DNA of 64,000 bases from a bacterium 336/3 (GCA_001281695.1 LJIE01000003.1:1-64000), one strand, 5' to 3'; positions 45,977 through 55,679 are shown, numbered from the stretch's first letter. The notes: generated by a model not told the origin, from the sequence alone. Numbers and translations are program-made.

Positions 45977-47134
45977 ATGAAAAATGGAATTTTAAATCTA
46001 ATCATTTTTATTTTACTGATAAGTTGTAACAGCCTCAGCAAAGATGATGGTAGTAGTATTGCACCATCAAGCTCTTCTTCCACAAATGGTCAAGGTAATC
46101 CAGGAAATCCAAATCAATCAGGGGTTATTACTGCTGGTGAATGGAATGACCTTGATAATTGGAACTTTTGGGAAACAATCATTCATAAAGACCATTTTAA
46201 ATCTATGCCTTCACATTGGTCTTTTTTTAATAATAACAGAATATCAGTAAGTATTCAGGGGGCAGATTCTGCTCCTATTATGAATGCCTTAGTAAAATTA
46301 AAAAGAGATGGAATAACCATTTTCAGTGCAAAAACAGATAATAAAGGAAAAGCTGAATTATGGGCTAATATATATGAAAATAGTCCAAATGTTGATTTCA
46401 CAAAATTAGTTGTGGATATTAATGAGGGTTCAAATATCATATCTAATGTCAAACCATATAAAGAGGGTGTCAATGAAATCATTGTATCTCCTACAAAAAT
46501 AGAAAATAAAATTGAAATAGCCTTTGTTGTAGATGCCACAAGTTCAATGGGAGATGAGTTAGAATATTTAAAAACTGAATTGTTAGATGTGATTACAAGA
46601 GTTAAAAATGCCCATACCAACTATTCAGTGTTGACCTCAGCCGTATTTTATCGAGATGAAGGAGACGAATATGTTACAAAAATTTCCAATTTTACAAATG
46701 ATAATAATGCTACAGCAAACTTTATTAAAAATCAAAGTGCCAGAGGTGGAGGTGATTTTCCAGAAGCAGTACATTCTGCATTAGATAAAGCAATTCATGA
46801 ACTTCAATGGTCTGTAAACTCAAAAACAAGAATTTTATTTTTATTATTAGATGCTCCACCTCATTATGATAATGCAGTTATCAAGGATATTCAAAAATCT
46901 ATCTTAAAGGCTTCTGAAAAAGGTATTAAAGTGATACCTATCACAGCTAGTGGTATTGACAAAGAAACAGAATTTCTCATGCGATTTATATCTATGACTA
47001 CGAATGGTACATACGTTTTTATAACTAATCATAGTGGAATCGGAAATAGTCATTTAGAACCCACCGTTGGGCAATATCAAGTGGAATTTCTAAACAACTT
47101 AATGGTTCGGTTAATAAACAAGTATGCAGAATAA
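45977..47134 (+). CDS. Lipoprotein with von Willebrand factor A domain
   Basis: In this 385-residue protein, the lipoprotein signal ends LLIS-Cys17 and is followed by NSLSKDDG, again a Lys-acidic stretch typical of surface lipoproteins. A Ser/Gly/Asn-rich linker follows, then a carboxypeptidase-regulatory-like beta domain (about 90-160), then a VWA domain starting IEIAFVVDATSSMGDELEYL with the MIDAS D-x-(T/S)-S-S pattern and ILFLLLDAPPHYD later. VWA domains bind proteins in a metal-dependent way, so a surface-adhesion or assembly role is likely. The MITE-like element begins 20 bp after the stop. Confidence 0.9.
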   Translation: MKNGILNLIIFILLISCNSLSKDDGSSIAPSSSSSTNGQGNPGNPNQSGVITAGEWNDLDNWNFWETIIHKDHFKSMPSHWSFFNNNRISVSIQGADSAPIMNALVKLKRDGITIFSAKTDNKGKAELWANIYENSPNVDFTKLVVDINEGSNIISNVKPYKEGVNEIIVSPTKIENKIEIAFVVDATSSMGDELEYLKTELLDVITRVKNAHTNYSVLTSAVFYRDEGDEYVTKISNFTNDNNATANFIKNQSARGGGDFPEAVHSALDKAIHELQWSVNSKTRILFLLLDAPPHYDNAVIKDIQKSILKASEKGIKVIPITASGIDKETEFLMRFISMTTNGTYVFITNHSGIGNSHLEPTVGQYQVEFLNNLMVRLINKYAE

Positions 47135-47153
47135 AAGCTTTCTTGTGTTTATT

Positions 47154-47509
47154 GAGGTTCTTCCTGCAAAAATGCGGAAAATGGCGGTTTGCACTATATC
47201 TACTTGTAAACTAATGTATTAATACTATTTGTTTCTTTGTAAATTTATCATTGAAACAAAATCTATGATTTGACATCAATTTTCAATAGTAAAAAAACAT
47301 AAATAGATTTAGAAATTTAACTTAGAATCTTTAACCTAATTTGTTTACAAAAAAAATAGGTTCAAATAGTAAGATTTTGGTATTTTCAAAAAGTAAAGTA
47401 AATGTTCGTTTTATTGACTCAATATGAAAACTCAAAAACAATAATATACTAATTCACAGACACATATAGAGCAAACCGCCATTTTTCTCATTTTTGCAGG
47501 AAGAATCTC
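47154..47509. mobile_element. MITE-like element with about 80-bp terminal inverted repeats
   Basis: The 356-bp block starts GAGGTTCTTCCTGCAAAAAT and ends with its inverted counterpart ATTTTTGCAGGAAGAATCTC. The outer 45 bp pair almost perfectly, including ATGGCGGTTTGC, and weaker pairing runs to about 80 bp on each side. The centre has no coding capacity. No target-site duplication is clear. It sits between convergent transcription units. The ends do not match an element I know; a transposase would have to come from elsewhere. It could also act as a large bidirectional terminator. Confidence 0.65.
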
Positions 47510-47610
47510 GATTTTCATTATCATCAAAGGGTTGCCTTACCTCATAATATTCTAAGACAATATTGCCTGTATAACTTATTTAAGCTATTTATTTTTTCAG
47601 TCTTTAATTT

Positions 47611-48291
47611 CTATTCTAATTCTAGCCAAAAATCAATATGTGGGGTTGGAAAAGGTTCTCTACCTTCATCTACATCTTCTTGATAGATAATTTTTCCGTT
47701 GAGTAAAAAGCCCTCAATAGTCATAAACTTCTCATATGTAATATCAGCATTTATTTTGCCACCTATTTCCTTAACAAATTTACTTATTTCTCTTACAAAA
47801 CTATTGAATCTAGGAATATAAAATATTTTAGTATCGTATGCCATTTTATGAAAACGATGGCTATTGAAAAGTAGGCTTATACTTGCATTTTCTTCCCAAT
47901 AATCAAGCCCTTCCACTTCATAAGCGGCAAGTGCTGTATTCTCAAACTCAAAAAAACATACAGATTGTCTAACAGCACCTATAATTTTATGGTCAAAAGT
48001 TTTAGTGTAATTCTCTTTGTTATACACAAGTGAATCATAGTGTTTTGATAAAACTTGATTAATATAAGGAGTATCAAAAAGATAATAATTTTTATGTTCT
48101 TTGTCAAAAAAATCATATTTCCGTGTTTTCTTGTATATTTCTGTAAATTGATTGATATCTATATCACCCCAATACATCAATCCATATTTATGAGCATTTT
48201 TTATAAAAGCCACATCAAAATCCAATATTCTATCAACATAGTTTTTCGAAGTAATTGGTAACTCAAAATCAAATCCAATAGAATAACTCAT
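47611..48291 (-). CDS. 226-aa uncharacterised protein, last gene of the EndoU operon
   Basis: This cytosolic 226-residue protein has no signal peptide and many aromatic residues: MSYSIGFDFELPITSKNY, GLMYWGDIDINQF, GLDYWEENASISLLFNSHRFHKM and PHIDFWLELE at the end. No family is recognised. Its position at the far end of a run of small genes after the EndoU toxin gene suggests an immunity or orphan-immunity protein. It is 10 bp from the preceding gene and therefore probably in the same transcript. Confidence 0.8.
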   Translation of the reverse strand: MSYSIGFDFELPITSKNYVDRILDFDVAFIKNAHKYGLMYWGDIDINQFTEIYKKTRKYDFFDKEHKNYYLFDTPYINQVLSKHYDSLVYNKENYTKTFDHKIIGAVRQSVCFFEFENTALAAYEVEGLDYWEENASISLLFNSHRFHKMAYDTKIFYIPRFNSFVREISKFVKEIGGKINADITYEKFMTIEGFLLNGKIIYQEDVDEGREPFPTPHIDFWLELE

Positions 48292-48301
48292 AAATTATTA
48301 T

Positions 48302-48688
48302 TTAGGGCAGTAATTGTTGAACAATATTATTTGCATCGACCTTATAACGATAGAAAGCATTAGGAAGTTGTATGTGAATTTCGTCTAAATTTTTTAAATT
48401 GACAGGTACCTCAGGCTTATCTCTCAATGTATTTGTAACTAATTCTTGAATTCTGGCTTTGACTGTTATGTTAGAAGCATATCTTGTATCATTAGTATTA
48501 AAAACACATATTCTAATGATTTTTTTGTAACTTGTTGGCACAAGTTCTGTGATAAATTGTTCTGCTGCTTCAGTTATAGCATCATTAAACCTTCTAATAT
48601 TTCCTTGAGCATCTTTTTGAGCATATATTCTATCAAATTGAGGTGTACCTATTTCATTTAAGTAAAACTTATACTGGATTTTTTTCAT
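48302..48688 (-). CDS. 128-aa uncharacterised protein in the EndoU operon
   Basis: The 128-residue cytosolic protein shows alternating beta and helix: MKKIQYKFYLNEIGTPQFDRIYA, FNDAITEAAEQFITELVP, IRICVFNTNDTRY and IHIQLPNAFYRYKVDAN. I do not recognise the family; it is unlike the neighbouring small genes. It is 30 bp downstream of the 169-aa gene and 10 bp upstream of the 226-aa gene. It could be immunity-related by position only. Confidence 0.8.
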   Translation of the reverse strand: MKKIQYKFYLNEIGTPQFDRIYAQKDAQGNIRRFNDAITEAAEQFITELVPTSYKKIIRICVFNTNDTRYASNITVKARIQELVTNTLRDKPEVPVNLKNLDEIHIQLPNAFYRYKVDANNIVQQLLP

Positions 48689-48718
48689 TATATTATCTTT
48701 TTTTAGGAAAATATGAAC

Positions 48719-49228
48719 CTATTGAACCAGTTTTAAGAAGCCTATTTCCCTTTCTTTACTCTCAATAGGTTTTCTTTCTATATTTAATTTTTGAAAAGGT
48801 ATTTTCCATAGATTGTAGTAATCAATATCTTTAAAAGCCTCTTCTTTTATAATGAAATTATACAAATCATAAGAATATATCCAATTATCAGGTTTTTGAT
48901 GAAATATATTAATAATGATATTTTTTAAAGCATTTATTGCTTCATTAGATATTTTCTGTTCAGGAAATAAATAATCTTGCAATAAAAATTTTACATAATT
49001 TTTGATTTCTAAATTACTATAAGACTCAGGCTCTATTAATAACAAAGTATCCTTAGCTAACCGCAGCCAATCAAAATCTTGATTGACAGTTGCTTCAATA
49101 AATTCCGTCTTTAGATTTTCTTTTTTTTCAGAGCTAAATTCATGGTCAATAATACCTAAACTATCTTCAAAAGGAATCCACATATCTTCCATAAAAGCTG
49201 TTAATGCACTTTTTAAATTATTTATCAT
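48719..49228 (-). CDS. 169-aa immunity-like protein
   Basis: The 169-residue acidic, helical, cytosolic protein reads MINNLKSALTAFMEDMWIPFEDSLG, then TVNQDFDWLRLAKDTLLLIEP and QKPDNWIYSYDLYNFII. The overall build (small, helical, aromatic-rich) is common for immunity proteins, but no named family is recognised. It overlaps the 122-aa gene by 11 bp, so translation is coupled. It may protect against the EndoU toxin or against toxins of competitors. Confidence 0.8.
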   Translation of the reverse strand: MINNLKSALTAFMEDMWIPFEDSLGIIDHEFSSEKKENLKTEFIEATVNQDFDWLRLAKDTLLLIEPESYSNLEIKNYVKFLLQDYLFPEQKISNEAINALKNIIINIFHQKPDNWIYSYDLYNFIIKEEAFKDIDYYNLWKIPFQKLNIERKPIESKEREIGFLKLVQ

Positions 49229-49586
49229 AGAATTTAATCAGATAATCTCTCCAATCCTTCATTAGAGCATATATTTCAATAGTTGGTATTTCTGCCTCTA
49301 TTTTTTCATTTTCAAATAAATTAACCACTTTTGCAATGTTTTTATCACACTGAATCATATAAACTTTATATCCAAATCCCTCATAAAAATCTACAGAACC
49401 ATTCAAGACTTTATCTATCTTATCAACTATTTCGTTTATATATTCCAAATTTGAATACAAGTTAGATATTTCGTCTAAAAAAAAATACCCAAATTCAGAA
49501 GCATTTTCAATATTTATGGAAGGGACTTCAATAAACTTCTCATTTACTGTGTTTCTAAAATTATATGTATAGAATTTGTAATCCAT
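49218..49586 (-). CDS. 122-aa immunity-like protein (paralogue group)
   Basis: The 122-residue cytosolic protein reads MDYKFYTYNFRNTVNEKFIEV..., with a C-terminal helix IYALMKDWRDYLIKFYDK. That end recurs in the next two genes as FKEIIQNWKNYVLDWLERN and LQMFKDWRIFLENN. The three share length, a central hairpin followed by LEP/IPT-like turn, and the terminal W-x3-L helix, so they look like distant paralogues. The group sits directly after an EndoU toxin gene, where immunity genes lie. Confidence 0.8.
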   Translation of the reverse strand: MDYKFYTYNFRNTVNEKFIEVPSINIENASEFGYFFLDEISNLYSNLEYINEIVDKIDKVLNGSVDFYEGFGYKVYMIQCDKNIAKVVNLFENEKIEAEIPTIEIYALMKDWRDYLIKFYDK

Positions 49587-49591
49587 ATTTA

Positions 49592-49996
49592 TTATGCTAA
49601 ATTATCATTCCTTTCTAACCAATCTAATACATAATTCTTCCAATTTTGAATAATTTCTTTAAAGGCAGAAATATCTATCTCATTTATAAAATCAGGTTCA
49701 AAAGACATCCAAAGCTTAACTCGATTATCTTTGATAGATAAGGTCAATGTATCTTCTATTTCAAAAGGTTGTTGGTGGTTAATATGATTATCTACAATTA
49801 TCAGCCAGTTTTCTAAAATTTCTATATATTTTTTACCATAACTTTGATAGTAACTAAATCCAATTTTAGGGTCATCTGATAACAAAGTAGCTACTAATTC
49901 ATAATTCTCAGATAAAGCTAAACAAATTGGATACCTTGAATTATATCCTATTTCTTCTTCTTGCTCATTATGATTTTTAATCTTAAATTCTAACAT
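49592..49996 (-). CDS. 134-aa immunity-like protein (paralogue group)
   Basis: The 134-residue cytosolic protein has SRYPICLALSENYELVATLLSDD, FEIEDTLTLSIKDNRVKLWMSFEPDFINEID and FKEIIQNWKNYVLDWLERN. The segment SFEPDFINEI parallels SLEPDFQINI in the neighbouring 127-aa protein, which supports common descent. It lies 3 bp after that gene and 5 bp before the 122-aa gene. Immunity function is inferred from context only. Confidence 0.82.
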   Translation of the reverse strand: MLEFKIKNHNEQEEEIGYNSRYPICLALSENYELVATLLSDDPKIGFSYYQSYGKKYIEILENWLIIVDNHINHQQPFEIEDTLTLSIKDNRVKLWMSFEPDFINEIDISAFKEIIQNWKNYVLDWLERNDNLA

Positions 49997-49999
49997 ATG

Positions 50000-50383
50000 T
50001 TAAGAGTATAATTCTATAGGGTTATTTTCTAAAAAAATACGCCAATCTTTAAACATTTGTAATAACCAAGAGGTAGGAATATTAATTTGAAAATCAGGTT
50101 CCAAAGACCATTCTCCATTTTGAGGGTTAATATGATGTTCAATTAAAGAAGTTTTCTTATATGAAACTATTGAACAAAAATCTGTACCCCAACCCCAAAA
50201 TTCTTTCTCTCCAGAAATGACAGCACTAAGTTCCTCAATAACTTCATTTGCTGCACTTATTGAGTTGTATTGGCTTAGGTAACTGAGCATAGGATATTGT
50301 GGCTCACTAGAACCTAAGCCAATGTAAGCTTTTTTGCTATTATCATTTAAATTAAAACTTACTCCAAAACTGTACGAAAACAT
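50000..50383 (-). CDS. 127-aa immunity-like protein next to the EndoU toxin gene
   Basis: The 127-residue cytosolic protein reads MFSYSFGVSFNLNDNSKKAY..., GEKEFWGWGTDFCSIVSY, WSLEPDFQINIPTSWLLQMFKDWRIFLENN. It starts 14 bp after the stop of the EndoU-domain gene, the classic position of the cognate immunity gene, and is therefore the best candidate for the toxin's own inhibitor. It is related to the 134-aa and probably to the 122-aa protein. No database family is claimed. Confidence 0.82.
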   Translation of the reverse strand: MFSYSFGVSFNLNDNSKKAYIGLGSSEPQYPMLSYLSQYNSISAANEVIEELSAVISGEKEFWGWGTDFCSIVSYKKTSLIEHHINPQNGEWSLEPDFQINIPTSWLLQMFKDWRIFLENNPIELYS

Positions 50384-50397
50384 ATATTTAAAATTTA

Positions 50398-53346
50398 TTA
50401 GTTTGTTGGAAATGCTGATATAAAATTACCTTGAACTATGGAAGGTCTTGTTGTAAATGGTTGTCCTATATACATTTCTAATGTTTCACCTGAAGTTAAA
50501 ATGACATGATAAGTATTACTTGAAGTTCTTGGAGGTATTGGAGGTTGCCAATTTATGGGGGTTGTTTTACTTCTTGCCAGAGCTATTTCTTCTAAAACTT
50601 GTTGTTTTGTCCATGTATCTGGAAAAAATGAGGCTTCTCCTCCATTTGGACCAATTTTAGGATTCCAATTAACACCATCAAAAATCTCCACTTGGACTTT
50701 ATAACAACCATTAGTGCCAATAGGCGTTATAGTAGCTCCTGGTTTTATTCTTATATCATCTCTTAAGAAGCCACTTGTTCTAGTTGTTAAAGCAAGTTCG
50801 TGGTGTACACCTTTGACTTTCAATACACCTCCTTGCATACTTGGCTCTCCTTCAAATATATGTTTTCTTAGTTTCTCAAACTCTGGGTCTGAACTATTTA
50901 CTTTTCTAACCCATTTCAAAAAATCAACCTCTTTTCTATGTTGCTTCAAATAAGATATTTCTTTCCAAACATCTAACCAAGTGACATCAGCATTCATTGC
51001 ATCAATTAAAGATCGATTATTGAATAAATCTTTGTCAAGAGCTTTAATTTCAGCTTTACTCAAGCCTAAACTAGTTACTTTTTCTAAAAAGCGTTCACTC
51101 AATAATACTTGAGTGGAATTTTTAAAAATAGGTTTGACTTGTACTAATTCAAATAGAGGAAAACCAGAACAAAAGAGTTTATCATTTTTTACAATCTTGA
51201 TATTGTAAGATGAAGTTGTTCTTCTCACAATGTCGTAGGTTTTATCAGCCAACTTCACAACTTTATCTGCTGAACCTATCAACATAAAGCCTCCATACAA
51301 CAAAGAACCTTGTGTATCATTATTTACAAAACAATACAAAGCCCCATATCCATCTGCTATGAAATCCAAACCAAAAGGTGATAAAGCTAAACTTGCCTCA
51401 TCTATTTTTTCTTTTACACGAGCTAATTTCACAGCATTGTTACCTGTAATAAATATCTCATTAGAAGGGGATGATGGCAAGAAATTTTCAAAAAATACGT
51501 TAGGCAACCCATCTTCCACATAAGTAGAGAGAAGCCATCTTGTATATTGTCGGGCAATGGGATTATACTTAATATCACCTGTTTGAAAAGACTCTGTAAC
51601 TATATTTCGTAAATAAGATTCTTTTATTTGGTGGTCTATAATTTCTAAATCTCCATCAGAACTTGGAGTTTCTTCAAGTTGTTCTAATAGTTTTTTTTGT
51701 GCAATAATGTTCTCTCCTTCTTGTGTTATCTGTGGTGATTGCGATAACCCTTGTGCTGCAGAGGATCTAATGAAATTTTGAGATTGTTCAATAGATTTAT
51801 AGGCATTAATAGCAGTTTTAATTCTTCTATCTTGCACAATAACAAGATTATACATATCTAATCCTGCTATTTTTTCAGATTTTTGTACAGGCAGTTCAAT
51901 AATCTCTCCTTTAAAATTCATTTGATAAGCATAAACCACAGCAGGTTTAGGCAATGGTCTATAAATATTCTTATGTACATATCGAATAATAAGTTCTGAA
52001 AATCCTCCCACATCACTTTCTTTGTATAAATCCTTGTTATGAGCCATTTCAACATCATTTGTTTCTATATATGACCCCATCTCTGTGGGTACATAATTTC
52101 CAAGCTTTGCACTATAAAACATACTCATTGGCTGGGCATCAAATTTCTTTGTAGTTAGGCGAGCATAAATCAAAATGGTTTTAAATTTATCTAATTTCTG
52201 GCTTTTCAAGAAAACAGATTTGGCTATTAAATCATCACAGATATATTCTTTAGAGTTATCTACAATGACACATATTTTATAGCCTGTTTTTTCTTCTAAA
52301 TGACTAATTTTCTTTTGTGTTTCAGTAAAATCAGATAGACTAATTGTGTTACCCCAAAAATTAAAATCTGAATTAGTTTTGGGAGTAATAAACACACCAC
52401 TTTGTGTATTTGAGGATAGTTTATCAAGTTCTGTGTCTAAAAAACTACTGATTCTTTGAACCTCAGCATTGTATTTGGTGGCATCAGGACTGCAATTTTC
52501 ATAATCTGCTAAAATACTAACTATATCTCTCAAGGCATCGTTTCTTCCTGCTCCTTGCAAATCAAATTTATCAGTAGCAGCATCAATCAGGTCTAATAAT
52601 GCTTTAGGAATAGAAGTAAAGCGTAAAATAGAACTATTCACTTTGTAGGTAGAATTTCCATTTTTATCAAACTCTATTTTATAATGAGAAAAACAGGCAA
52701 TACTCTTGTTGGAAAAGTCTCCACTACCTATTTTTTGTTTCATCACAGTTCCTACAAAATCACCAACAAGGTTGTTTTTTCTAAAGGTTTCATTATCAAT
52801 ACCATTAGATTGAGCATCAATTTGACTCTGGTCTTGTTGTTTTTGTGTAAGTGCTTCATTGACTGTACTCCAATTTTGTCCTGATATATTATCAATAGCT
52901 TCATAATCTTGAGTATATCTATTTTTATTTTGATACCACCTGATTACATCTCTTTTATAATCATAAATAGAGATAAGTACCACATAGATTCTATCCTTTG
53001 GACTACGACCAGTATTGAGACTACTTAAAATAGCCTTGATTCCTGTTTTTTCTTTCTTAAAAGCATCTGACTCTAAATTCCAAAGAGTCTTCCCTCCATT
53101 GGCTTCTTTGATTTTAAAATGCTCTGTTTCATCATCATCTAAAATCTTTTGATAATCAATAATATAGTTATTCAAATGGCTTTTTCCCAAACGGTCATTT
53201 TCTAAGTTTTGAGCCTTTTGTTTGTCCATCAAGCTCTCTATTTCCTTTCTGACTTTTATCTTTTGAAGACTATCAAGCTCTGCGAAGGCTTGATGAGCAA
53301 AGAAAGAAATCCATAGTGAGAGAAATAATTGAATCAGTTTTTTCAT
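50398..53346 (-). CDS. Exported polymorphic toxin with C-terminal EndoU nuclease domain
   Basis: The 982-residue protein has a signal peptide (MKKLIQLFLSLWISFFAHQAFA), an 800-residue unassigned body with a membrane-inert, mixed helical composition, and a C-terminal bacterial EndoU domain (about 840-982). Motifs in the latter: GVHHE (846-850, first catalytic His), CYK with Lys883, NGGEASFFPDTW (901-912), QQVLEEIALA, TYHVILTSGETLEMYI and the closing ISAFPTN. EndoU toxins are RNases used in contact-dependent inhibition. The toxin is at the extreme C-terminus and there is no T9SS sorting domain, so export beyond the periplasm must use another route. Small immunity-like genes follow. Confidence 0.85.
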   Translation of the reverse strand: MKKLIQLFLSLWISFFAHQAFAELDSLQKIKVRKEIESLMDKQKAQNLENDRLGKSHLNNYIIDYQKILDDDETEHFKIKEANGGKTLWNLESDAFKKEKTGIKAILSSLNTGRSPKDRIYVVLISIYDYKRDVIRWYQNKNRYTQDYEAIDNISGQNWSTVNEALTQKQQDQSQIDAQSNGIDNETFRKNNLVGDFVGTVMKQKIGSGDFSNKSIACFSHYKIEFDKNGNSTYKVNSSILRFTSIPKALLDLIDAATDKFDLQGAGRNDALRDIVSILADYENCSPDATKYNAEVQRISSFLDTELDKLSSNTQSGVFITPKTNSDFNFWGNTISLSDFTETQKKISHLEEKTGYKICVIVDNSKEYICDDLIAKSVFLKSQKLDKFKTILIYARLTTKKFDAQPMSMFYSAKLGNYVPTEMGSYIETNDVEMAHNKDLYKESDVGGFSELIIRYVHKNIYRPLPKPAVVYAYQMNFKGEIIELPVQKSEKIAGLDMYNLVIVQDRRIKTAINAYKSIEQSQNFIRSSAAQGLSQSPQITQEGENIIAQKKLLEQLEETPSSDGDLEIIDHQIKESYLRNIVTESFQTGDIKYNPIARQYTRWLLSTYVEDGLPNVFFENFLPSSPSNEIFITGNNAVKLARVKEKIDEASLALSPFGLDFIADGYGALYCFVNNDTQGSLLYGGFMLIGSADKVVKLADKTYDIVRRTTSSYNIKIVKNDKLFCSGFPLFELVQVKPIFKNSTQVLLSERFLEKVTSLGLSKAEIKALDKDLFNNRSLIDAMNADVTWLDVWKEISYLKQHRKEVDFLKWVRKVNSSDPEFEKLRKHIFEGEPSMQGGVLKVKGVHHELALTTRTSGFLRDDIRIKPGATITPIGTNGCYKVQVEIFDGVNWNPKIGPNGGEASFFPDTWTKQQVLEEIALARSKTTPINWQPPIPPRTSSNTYHVILTSGETLEMYIGQPFTTRPSIVQGNFISAFPTN

Positions 53347-53353
53347 GGCATTA

Positions 53354-55633
53354 TTATTTATCCGTATCTGTTAGAAAATCTATCATTTCTTCAATATTGA
53401 GAACAATAGAGTCTTTGGTTTGTGAAATAAGCTCTTGATTGGTTTTTTCTAATCGCATTCCCCTAAAAATATCCTCTATTAATTTTTCACCTTTTAAAAC
53501 TGCATCTTTTTTGAAATGTTGTTTCACATCATCAGGAGATAAATAGAAAGAAAGCATGGCAACTAAAAACTTGACAAGTCTTTTCTTTCTCATTTTTTTA
53601 TTAAAATCCCAAAGTTTAGACTCTACATTACTTCTGTTGGAAGTAGTAGGTTTTTCTATATTGTCTATGGAAAAATCTTTGATGAGGAAAACACCCGTTT
53701 CTTGTTCAGTAGTAGGTCGTGATAATCCTTGGTCATCAAACAAAACTTTCATGGCAGCCTCTCCAGCAGCATCCAAATCTTGCTCACTGGCTGGTTGTGC
53801 ACCAAAATATTCTCGTTTGAGTTCCACCAGTGTTCCCCAGATAATATCTATAAATCTTTTGAGTGCCTCTACATAATACTTGATAGCTTCTGAAAGACTT
53901 TGTTTCATTTCAAGTTTAGCCTTTCTAAGCTTTTCTTTGGCAGCAGCTCTTTGTTCTTCTGTGGCATTGGCTGGCAGTCCTTTCAGTTCTTTTTTGGCTG
54001 CTGCAAGGCTATCTCTTGCATTGTCTAACCTTAATTGAATACTTTCAGGCAAATATTCATACATTTTGGCTGAGACCAAATCAATTTTATCAAGGACAAT
54101 ATCTATCTGGTCTAAAGCCGACTCTGCTTGGTTTAAAAAACCTTCAATTTCAGTAATTTGGGCTTGTACAGTGGCAAGGGTACTATCATCTAGCACTTGA
54201 GCACTTGCTCCAGTGATGGCAATAATGCCATCAATCATTCTGTTTTCTTCATTGACTTTGATATTCTTAAAAGCAGCTTTAAGTTTAATATTATTCATAA
54301 AAGGCATGACCACGACTCCCTCTCCACTAAACACTCCTTGTCCTCCTTCAATTCTTCCTATTTTGAGTTTAAAATCAGTGGCTACAATGGTATCTCCTCT
54401 CACTAAATTTGCCTTGGGTGTTTGGTTTTGGAGCGTAAATTCTTTGGGTACCCTGCCGCAGGCAAAGTCCTGAGCTGAAAAGCCACTGGTTTGAAAGGTG
54501 TCTCTAACTACTATTTGATTTGTGGGCGTTAAATCCCCACAAAAACTCAAGACTTCGTATTCATAGGTGGTAGAAGGACGTAAATCAAGCAAGTTAATGT
54601 GTAACAACTGACTATTTTCCTCAAACCAAGTACCATTGTTTTCTGACGTTTTTTCTCTGAATCTGAGCTTGTAACGAGTATTTCCAGCCCCAGCTTCATA
54701 CGTTATTTTAGCTCTTGTGGGAGCAAGTACCTGTGCTGAAATGTTTGTGGCAGGCAGGCACACAGAACCATACGTAAACTTGACTACTTCACTTTTTCCT
54801 CTGTTTTTAAAGATTTCAAGACCATTGCGTTCAATTACTCTGACTTGTAAGGCATAACTTTCTCCTGCAAGCAAACTTGGTTCACTAATTCCGTAAATAA
54901 AAGTAGTGGACTGAGTGATTGTTCTAAGTATGGGGTTAGAAGTCAGGATTGCATCATTGGGGTTTCTGGTTTTAGGAATTAACTGTACAACAGTCACTTC
55001 ATACTCCACATCAATGGCTGCATTTGGACTTGAAAGGTGTCTAGGAGTCCAAGAAAAAATCACGTTCTGAGGCTCTAAGATTTGCACCTTTTCCTCTTGA
55101 TAGGGCTGGTTAATTAAGGGAGGGTCATTTTCAGCAAGCCATGCTATGGTTTCTCCTGCTTTGGGAGCAGCCACAGGCACATTTCTAATGAAGTCTAAGA
55201 CTTCAAAACGAATACTATAAATACCTTCTGGTAGTTTTTGGGCTCTATCGTACTGGCTTCTTGTAAAGCCCTGAAACTCTAAATTATTAGGATTAAAGTA
55301 ATCAGCGAGTTCAATGCCGTTAAACTGTTCAGGAATACCCCCTTGAAGCAATACAATCTTTCCAATGTAGGAGGGTTTTGTAAAAATACTAATTCCTGCT
55401 CCTTCAATCACAAGTCTGAGTCTGACTTGATAATTGGTACGATTTATATCTTTTAAAAGTAGTGTTAGGTTTACTCTTTCTCCTGAGCCACCACCATAAT
55501 CTGTGAGCCTTAGGGAATAAGGTTTGGATAATTGTGTGACTACCTCAATAGGGAAGTTTTGAGCAATACTGGTGCTTGCCACAAACCAGATAAAACTCAA
55601 TACTAATTGTAATTTATATATTTTTTTTCTCAT
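53354..55633 (-). CDS. Exported fibronectin III / coiled-coil protein of the EndoU operon
   Basis: The 759-residue protein has a signal peptide (MRKKIYKLQLVLSFIWFVASTSIAQ) and an N-terminal beta-rich domain (about 30-165). Two fibronectin III-like domains follow, around NVIFSWTPR and the NTRYKLRFREK...TTYEYEVLSFCG region. Then come a domain with FKLKIGRIEGGQGVFSGEGVVVMP, a long coiled coil (about 490-600, with QAESALDQIDIVLDKIDL and AAKKELKG) and a C-terminal region with an unusual KLWDFNKKMRKKRLVKFLVAMLSFYL stretch. There is no sorting domain. The stop lies 7 bp before the EndoU toxin gene, so it is likely a structural or delivery partner of the toxin. Confidence 0.85.
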   Translation of the reverse strand: MRKKIYKLQLVLSFIWFVASTSIAQNFPIEVVTQLSKPYSLRLTDYGGGSGERVNLTLLLKDINRTNYQVRLRLVIEGAGISIFTKPSYIGKIVLLQGGIPEQFNGIELADYFNPNNLEFQGFTRSQYDRAQKLPEGIYSIRFEVLDFIRNVPVAAPKAGETIAWLAENDPPLINQPYQEEKVQILEPQNVIFSWTPRHLSSPNAAIDVEYEVTVVQLIPKTRNPNDAILTSNPILRTITQSTTFIYGISEPSLLAGESYALQVRVIERNGLEIFKNRGKSEVVKFTYGSVCLPATNISAQVLAPTRAKITYEAGAGNTRYKLRFREKTSENNGTWFEENSQLLHINLLDLRPSTTYEYEVLSFCGDLTPTNQIVVRDTFQTSGFSAQDFACGRVPKEFTLQNQTPKANLVRGDTIVATDFKLKIGRIEGGQGVFSGEGVVVMPFMNNIKLKAAFKNIKVNEENRMIDGIIAITGASAQVLDDSTLATVQAQITEIEGFLNQAESALDQIDIVLDKIDLVSAKMYEYLPESIQLRLDNARDSLAAAKKELKGLPANATEEQRAAAKEKLRKAKLEMKQSLSEAIKYYVEALKRFIDIIWGTLVELKREYFGAQPASEQDLDAAGEAAMKVLFDDQGLSRPTTEQETGVFLIKDFSIDNIEKPTTSNRSNVESKLWDFNKKMRKKRLVKFLVAMLSFYLSPDDVKQHFKKDAVLKGEKLIEDIFRGMRLEKTNQELISQTKDSIVLNIEEMIDFLTDTDK

Positions 55634-55679
55634 GTGCTCCTAATTTTAAAACAATTCATCACTCATCACTTATAACTCT

